Assembly: GCF_026151205.1 (NCBI RefSeq)
Contig: NC_087084.1
Location: forward strand, 12,799,453 to 12,863,452
Reading direction: 5' to 3'
Source of the DNA: Bolinopsis microptera
Lineage: Eukaryota > Ctenophora > Tentaculata > Lobata > Bolinopsidae
Length of the DNA: 64,000 bases
Shown: piece after piece, positions 58,302 through 64,000 of the stretch
Numbering within the stretch: the stretch's first letter is position 1
Layout of the letters: every line of letters starts with the position of its first letter
Translations under genes and position numbers: made by a program
Notes under the pieces: generated by a model
Told to the model about the DNA's origin: nothing
Seen by the model: the letters and a program-made list of their open reading frames with translations, nothing else
The model's database searches: none

Positions 58302-58577
58302 CCAGCATATTCGAGCTGCACGCTTCCTACACGTCTCAATGTACATCCCTTTTAAGGTGGCTATTGGAAAGCTCATTATGGGCAACATGAGATGGTCAGG
58401 TGACCAACTTTGGTCGTTAAATCTTGACTATCTTGTGGACCTCACGTGTGTCATTACTTTGCCGCTCTGGAGGGTAGCATAGGACTCTCACTATTTACAG
58501 ATCGAGCGCAAGGAAAGAGCTAGGTTGGACATTATCAGCTATCTTAGGCCTGGGGACACTCAATGGGCAGGTTTAAT

Positions 58578-58701
58578 ACTTTCCAACACTAATATTTGGA
58601 CAATTAATTTGCGATGGTAAGATTAAGTTCAATGTTGTAATCTGGGTCTCTCGGAGACCAGACTTCACATCTTCTTTGGGTAAGCCTTCCACAAGGAGGC
58701 T
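58578..58701 (+). ncRNA. Candidate SL RNA, copy 66
   Basis: Donor GTAAG at 58617 after TTTGCGATG; GGAGACCAG arm intact. Confidence 0.68.
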
Positions 58702-58925
58702 CTAATAAACGATGCATTTAATAAAGAATACAGAGCTCCCGGTATTGGGATCCGACAGCCAGCTCCGAGGCATGTCCTTCTTAGCATGGTTTTGTGGTTC
58801 ACTCAACCCAATAAGTAGCCAGCATGTTTGTACATTCTAAGTGCTTATCGCAGCCTAAAATATATTTGCAGGGGGAACTGTGGAATTAATTATTATATGT
58901 AGTGGCCGTAATTTCTTAACTGTTC

Positions 58926-59048
58926 GGATACGGCCATACTCGGTTGAATACAACCCACATCTCGTTCGATCTGGATAGTTAAGCAACTGCAGGCCGGGTT
59001 CAGTCTTGGATGGGTGACCGCTGGGAATTCCCGGTGCCGTATCCTTTT
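58926..59048 (+). rRNA. 5S rRNA, copy 67
   Basis: 123 nt. One of the cleanest copies: both arms, A-box, C-box core and T4 are present. Confidence 0.96.
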
Positions 59049-59460
59049 GCAAATGATTTTGTGAAATTTCCTTACTTTTGTTGAGAGGGGACCTTTTTTG
59101 GGTAACCGTGACCCCTAAAATGGCCACCCCCATTTCTTCTGAATGGCCGGCCCAAACTGGAGAAGAGGTCGGAACTGTGTCTAGGCACTGTTTGTAGTGT
59201 GTGCTGCCCATCGAGCTGCTTCTCCAGAACACGTCCAATACATCCTTTTTAAGGTGGCTAATGGGGAAAGCCATTTATGGGCATAACATGTGTTGGTAGT
59301 GACACTTTGGCGTTAATTCATCTATCTTGTGACCTCACGTGGTCTCATTACTTGCCGATCTGGAGCCACAGGTTGCAGGGAAATATTATACCAGATCCGA
59401 GCAAGGAAAGAGCTAGGGTTGCATTTAAGGTGGTGGGACCACTATGGGCAGTTTTTTTAT

Positions 59461-59577
59461 ACTTTCAACACTACTATATAACAAATAATTTGAGGTAAGA
59501 TTAAGTTCCAATGTGTAACGGTTCTTCCGTGTGAGACCGACTTCAAATCTTTTGGTAAGCCTTCCACAAGGAGGGCT
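59461..59577 (+). ncRNA. Candidate SL RNA, copy 67
   Basis: Leader perfect from ACTTTC to TTTGAG; donor GTAAG at 59495; terminal stem-loop perfect; hairpin 1 noisy. Confidence 0.72.
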
Positions 59578-59806
59578 CCTAATAACGATGCAATAATAAA
59601 GATAAACAGGGCTCCGGTATGTATACCGACCGCCCTGCTCAGAGTTCTTGTCCTTTTAGCATGGTTTTGTGTTCCACAACTCAAAAAGTAGCCAGCAATG
59701 TTGTTACAATCAAAGTGTGCTAATCGCCAGCCACATAAAACTGAATATTTGCAGGATACTGAGGAAATTAATTATTAAATGTAGTGGCCGTAATATTATA
59801 ACTTTC

Positions 59807-59929
59807 GGAGTTACGGCCATACTCGGTTGAATACACCCCATCTCGTTCGATCTGGGAAGTTAAGCTTACTGCAGGCGGGGTAGTATTGGATGGGTGACGA
59901 CGCTGGGAATCCCGGTGCCGTATCCTTTT
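59807..59929 (+). rRNA. 5S rRNA, copy 68
   Basis: 123 nt. GGAGTTACGGCC start; A-box TTAAGCTTACTGCAGG. Confidence 0.95.
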
Positions 59930-60335
59930 GCAAATGATTTGTAATTTCCTCATTTTTTTGAGAGGGTGACCACTTTTTGGGTTAACGGACCCTAAAATGG
60001 CCCCCATTTCATTGATGCCGGCCCAAACATGAGAAGAGGTCGGAACAGTGTCAAAAGAGGCATGTGATGTAGTGTGTGCGGCCAGCATCGAGCTGCATCT
60101 CCTTCAACGTCTTCAATTACATCCCTGTTAAGGTGGTAATGGGAAAGCCAATTATGGGCTACATGAGATGGTCAGGTGACCACTTTGGCGTTTTAATCAT
60201 GCTAATCTTGTGACTCTCACGTGTTCTCATTATTGCGCTCTGGAGGGTAGCAAGAAATATTCTACAGATCCGAGCAAGGAAAGAGCTAGGTTGACATATA
60301 AGTAGGCCTGTGACACTTCAAATGGGCAGTTTTAT

Positions 60336-60458
60336 ATTTCACATACTAAATAACAATATATTTGAAGGTATGATTAAGGGTCCTATGTGGTAACTGGTTT
60401 CGCTCTCCGGAGACAGACTTCACATCTTTTGTAAGCCTTCCACAAGGAGGCATTATCT
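60336..60458 (+). ncRNA. Candidate SL RNA, copy 68
   Basis: Donor GTATG at 60368 after TTTGAAG; CATTAT is inserted in the 3' arm of the terminal stem. Confidence 0.67.
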
Positions 60459-60684
60459 AATAAACGATGCAATAATAAGCTATAAACAGAGCTCCCGGTA
60501 TTGTTTTCCCGACAGCCAGCTCCGGAGTCTTGTCCTCTTAGCATGGTTTTGTGATCACAACCAAAAAGTAGCCAGCATGTTGTTGTTACAATCAAAGTGC
60601 TATTCGCCCAGCCATAAAACTAAGCATTTGCAGGAAACTGAGGAATTAATTATTTAAATGTAGTGGCCCGTATTTTTAACTTTC

Positions 60685-60806
60685 GGATACGGCCATACTC
60701 GGTTGATACACCACCATTCGTTCGATCTGGAAGTTAAGCAACTGCAGGCCGGGTTAGTTAGTACTTGGATGGGTGACCGCTGGAATTCCCTGTGCCGTAT
60801 TCTTTT
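60685..60806 (+). rRNA. 5S rRNA, copy 69
   Basis: 122 nt. GTTAGTTAGTAC shows a 4-base duplication in the C-box region. Confidence 0.95.
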
Positions 60807-61228
60807 GCAAATGATTTGTTATTTTCCTCTTTTTTGAGAGGTGACCCTTTTTGAGGTTAACGTGATGCCTAATATGGCCCCCCCCATTTCATCTGTGAAT
60901 GGCCGGCCAAACTGAGAAGGAGGTCGGAACAGTGTCAAGAGCGTACTGTGATGTTAGTGTGTGCAGCATCGAGCTGAATCTCATATCACGTCCAATTACA
61001 TCACTTTTAAGGGTGGCTAATGGGAATGCCATGATGGGCAAATGAGATGGTCAGGTGGGGACTCCATCTTTGGCGTTTATAATGATGCTTATCTTGTGAC
61101 TCACGTGTCTCATTCTTGCCGCGTCTGGAGGGGTTGAGTCAGAAATATTCTACTGATCGAGCAAGGACTAAATGAGCTAGGTTGACAGATATGATAGGCC
61201 TGGACCACTCAATGGGGCAGTTTTTAAT

Positions 61229-61354
61229 ACTTTTCAAACACTACTATATAACAAATAAGTTGTAGGTAAAGAGTATAGTTCCAATGTGTAACGTGGTGTC
61301 TCTCGTGAGACCAGACTTCACATCTTTTGTCTAGTGCTTCCACAAGGAGGGGCT
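61229..61354 (+). ncRNA. Candidate SL RNA, copy 69
   Basis: Donor GTAAAG at 61266; ATCTTTTG present; terminal stem 5' arm altered. Confidence 0.67.
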
Positions 61355-61595
61355 CTAAAAACGATGCAATAATTAAGATAAACAGGAAGCTCCCGGCGTA
61401 TTTGTTTATCCCGACAGCCAGCTCCGAGTCATGTACTGTTTAGCAATGGTTTTGTGATCACAACCAAAAACGTAGCCAGCAATGTTGTATCAATCAACAG
61501 TTGCTAATCCTCAGCCATCAAACTAAGCTATTGCAGGAACTGGAGGAATTAATTGTTGTGTAATGTAGTGGCCGTAATTCATACTTTCGGGAGGA

Positions 61596-61729
61596 GGATA
61601 CGGCCATACTCGGTTTTGAATACACCTCACGACTATCTCGTTCGATCGGGGAAGTGTAAGAACGTGCAGCCGGGTTAGTACTTGGATGGGTGACCCGCCG
61701 GGGATGACGCTCCCGTGGTGCTATCCTTT
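61596..61729 (+). rRNA. 5S rRNA, copy 70
   Basis: 134 nt. GAGGA precedes the GGATACGG arm; the 3' helix is scrambled (GATGACGCTCCCG). Confidence 0.92.
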
Positions 61730-62132
61730 GCAAATGTGATTTGTTAATTTTCCTCATTTTTTGAATGAGGGTGACCCTTTTTTGGGTACGTGAACCCCTA
61801 AAATTGGCCCCCTTTTCATCTGAATGCGGCCAAACCTGAGAAGAAGGATCGGATCAGTGTCAAGAGCACTGTGATGTAGTGTGTGCAGCATAGAGCTGGC
61901 ATCTCCAAAACACGGTCCACTTACATCCCTTGAAGGTGGCTAATGGAAAAGCCATTCGATGGCAACATGGGATGGTCAGGTGAACACTTTGGCGTTAAAT
62001 ATGCTATTTGTGACCTATTGTCTCATTACTTGCCGCTCTGGGGGGTAGCAAGGGAAATATTCTACAGATCCGAGCTGGAATGAGTAGTTGACATATAAGT
62101 AGGCCTGGGACCATCAATGGGCAGTTTTATTA

Positions 62133-62249
62133 ATTTCTACACTAATATATAAACTTATTTGAGGGAAGATTAAGTTCCAATGTGTAACTGGTTCTCTCCG
62201 GAGGACCAGACTTACACATCTTTTGGTAAGCCTTCCACAGGGATGGGCT
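62133..62249 (+). ncRNA. Candidate SL RNA, copy 70 (donor GT lost)
   Basis: Junction reads TTTGAGGGAAG near 62164, with T replaced by G. Hairpin 1 and ATCTTTTGG intact. Confidence 0.63.
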
Positions 62250-62491
62250 CTAATAAACGATGCAAATTCTTAAAGATATAAAAGATGCTCCCGGTATTGT
62301 ATCCTGACAGCCAGCTCCGACAGTCTTGTCCTCTTAGCATGGTTTTGTCGATCACTCAACCGCAAAAAGTAGAGCCAGCAATGATTGTTACAAACGAACG
62401 TGCGTAATCGCCTAGCCATAAAAATTAAAAATTTGCAGGAACTGAGGAACTTAATATACTGAAAGGTTAGTGGCCGTAATTTATAACTTTC

Positions 62492-62620
62492 GGATATCGG
62501 CCATACGCGGGTTGAATACTCAACCCATCTCGTTTCAGATCTGGGAAGTTAGCAAACTGATATGGCGGGTTAGTATTGGATGGGTGACCGCTTGGGAATT
62601 CCCGGTGCCCGTATCCTTTT
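62492..62620 (+). rRNA. 5S rRNA, copy 71
   Basis: 129 nt. GGATATCGGCC start; GCCCGTATCC and TTTT end. Confidence 0.95.
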
Positions 62621-63043
62621 GCAACATGATTGTTTATTTCATCATTTTTGGAGGGGGACCTTTTTTGGGTAACGTGGACCCCTAAAATGGCACCCCCCAT
62701 TTAGTCGAGAATGGCGGCCAAACATGAAGGGAAGGGGTCGGATCAGTGTCAAGAGCACTGTGATTTGTAGTGTGTGCAGCATCGGCGCTGCCATCTCCAC
62801 ACGTCCAATTACATTCCCTTTTAGGTGGCGTGTTGGAAAGGCCATTTATGGGCAACATGATGATGGTGCATGGGTGACACTTTGGCCGTTAAATCATGCT
62901 GATCTGGTGACCTCACGCTGTCTCATTACTGTGCCGCCTCGTGGAGGGTAGCAAGAGAAATATTCTACAGTTCCGAGATAGGAAAGAGCTTAGGGTGTGT
63001 GCATATAAGGTAGGCCTGGGACCACTCAATGGGCAGTTTTAAT

Positions 63044-63164
63044 ACTTTTCAACACTACTATATAACAAATAATTTGATGGTAGAATAAGTTCCTATGTGT
63101 AAACTGGGTTCTCTCCGGAGACAGACTTCACATCTTTTGGTAACTAGCCTTCACAAGGAGGGCT
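63044..63164 (+). ncRNA. Candidate SL RNA, copy 71
   Basis: Donor GTAG at 63080 after TTTGATG; hairpin 1 with TCCG loop and ATCTTTTGG present. Confidence 0.7.
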
Positions 63165-63387
63165 CTAATAACGATTCAATAATAAAGTAAACAGAGCTCG
63201 GTATTGTATCCGGCAGCCAGCCTCCGAGTCATGTCCTCCTTGGCATGGTTTTGTGATCACAAGACCAAAAAGTAGCCAGCAATGGTTGTTACCAATCATA
63301 GTGCCTAATCGCCAGCCATAAAACTAATCTATTTGCAGGAACTGAGGAATTAATTATTAAATGTAGTGGCGTCAATTCATAACTTTC

Positions 63388-63527
63388 GGATTACGGCCAT
63401 ACTCGGTTGAATACACCCCTTTCTCTCTCCGATCTTGAGTAGTTGTAAGCAACTCGGCCAGGCGAGGGTCCGGGTTAGTACTTGGTGGGTGACCGCGTCT
63501 GGGAATTCCCGGGAGCCGTATCCTTTT
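63388..63527 (+). rRNA. 5S rRNA, copy 72
   Basis: 140 nt. About ten extra bases around CTCGGCCAGGCGAGGGTCCGG (61-80 nt into the gene); ends are clear. Confidence 0.92.
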
Positions 63528-63932
63528 GCAAATGATTTGTTAATTCCTCTTTTTTTTTGATGGAGGGTGTCCCTTTTTTGGGTAACGTGACCCCTAAATA
63601 TGTGCCCCCCCATTTCATCTGAAATGGCCGGCCCAAACCTGAGAAGTAGGGTCGGACGTGTCAAGAGCACTGTGGATGTAGTGTGGCAGCATCGGCTGAT
63701 CTCAACAGTCCAATTACATCCCTTTTAAGGTGGCTAATGGGAAAGCCTTTATGGGCCGAACATTGAGATGGTCAAGTGACACTTGCGTTTTAAATTCATG
63801 CATCTTGGGCCCTTCACGTGTTATCATTACTTGCCGCTCTGGTGGGGTAGCAAGGATATATTCTACGATCCGAGCAGGAAAGAGCTAGGTTGAATTATAA
63901 GTAGGCCTGGGACCATCAATGGCAGTTTTAAT

Positions 63933-64000
63933 ACTTTCATCACTACTATATACAAATAATTTTGAGGTTAGATTAAGTTCCAATGTGAACTGGATCTTCC
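63933..64000 (+). ncRNA. Candidate SL RNA, copy 72 (cut by window end)
   Basis: Leader, TTTGAG and donor GTTAG (63967) are present; the sequence stops inside the first hairpin. Confidence 0.6.

Larger units (their letters stand above)
1..64000 (+). repeat. Tandem 5S rRNA plus SL-like RNA gene array, 72 units
   Basis: The same unit recurs 72 times in one orientation with no break, inversion or foreign block larger than about 60 bases. 5S starts lie on average 891 bases apart. The spacing averages about 873 over the first 17 intervals and about 902 over the last 18; I attribute this rise to inserted bases rather than a different unit. Both gene and spacer are shared by all copies, as expected of a concerted-evolution rDNA array. 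No unit lacks its 5S or its second RNA gene. Bases 1-107 are the end of an incomplete unit, and the final unit stops inside its SL-like gene. Confidence 0.97.

Noticed and set aside
108-63527. 5S copies as decayed pseudogenes
   Set aside because: Differences are random, equal in gene and spacer, and different in every copy, and each copy keeps some perfect blocks. Read noise explains this better than 72 independent decays.
1-64000. CRISPR array
   Set aside because: The repeat is about 0.88 kb with no unique spacers and contains a eukaryotic 5S gene.
1-64000. Known snRNAs (U1, U2, U4, U5, U6) linked to 5S
   Set aside because: None of the diagnostic sequences I know for these RNAs appears in the unit. 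The hairpin with TCTC/GAGA arms resembles the 3' end of U4, but the rest of U4 is absent.

Overview
The window is one uninterrupted head-to-tail tandem array and nothing else. I count 72 copies of a unit that starts with a eukaryotic-type 5S rRNA gene, all on the + strand. Mean start-to-start spacing is 891 bases (range about 862 to 981); the unit I read by eye as the consensus is about 0.86-0.88 kb. The array runs off both ends: bases 1-107 are the tail of a unit, and the last unit is cut at 64000. I see no protein-coding gene, transposon, tRNA or unique flanking DNA. Every long open frame crosses the 5S gene or the spacer and changes from copy to copy.

Each unit reads, in order: (1) the 5S gene, about 118-122 nt, with a 9-bp terminal helix (GGATACGGC with GCCGTATCC), an A-box-like and a C-box-like internal promoter, and a T4 terminator; (2) a spacer of about 400 nt holding four close 6-bp inverted repeats and a GGCCGGCC palindrome; (3) a TATA-like CATATAAG; (4) a second small RNA gene that I read as a spliced-leader (SL) RNA: an AT-rich leader ending in TTTGAG, a GTAAG splice donor, a stem-loop with a TCCG tetraloop, an Sm-like AUCUUUUGG, and a strong terminal stem-loop with an ACAA loop; (5) a spacer of about 220 nt ending at the next 5S gene. 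If the SL reading is right, one repeat supplies both 5S rRNA for ribosomes and the leader donated to many mRNAs by trans-splicing.

Organism: a eukaryote, most likely from a lineage with SL trans-splicing. Linkage of 5S and SL genes is known in nematodes, kinetoplastids and euglenids, dinoflagellates, the tunicate Oikopleura and Hydra. The leader here does not match the SL sequences I can recall (nematode SL1, trypanosome, dinoflagellate, Ciona, Oikopleura, Hydra), although it shares the TTTGAG|GT junction with nematode SL1. I do not assign a phylum.

Sequence quality: almost every copy differs from every other by scattered single-base indels and A/T swaps, and some carry odd homopolymer or low-complexity inserts. 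The pattern is random across gene and spacer alike, which fits unpolished single-molecule long-read sequence better than 72 decaying genes. Copy coordinates are therefore hand-placed on noisy sequence and may be off by a few bases.
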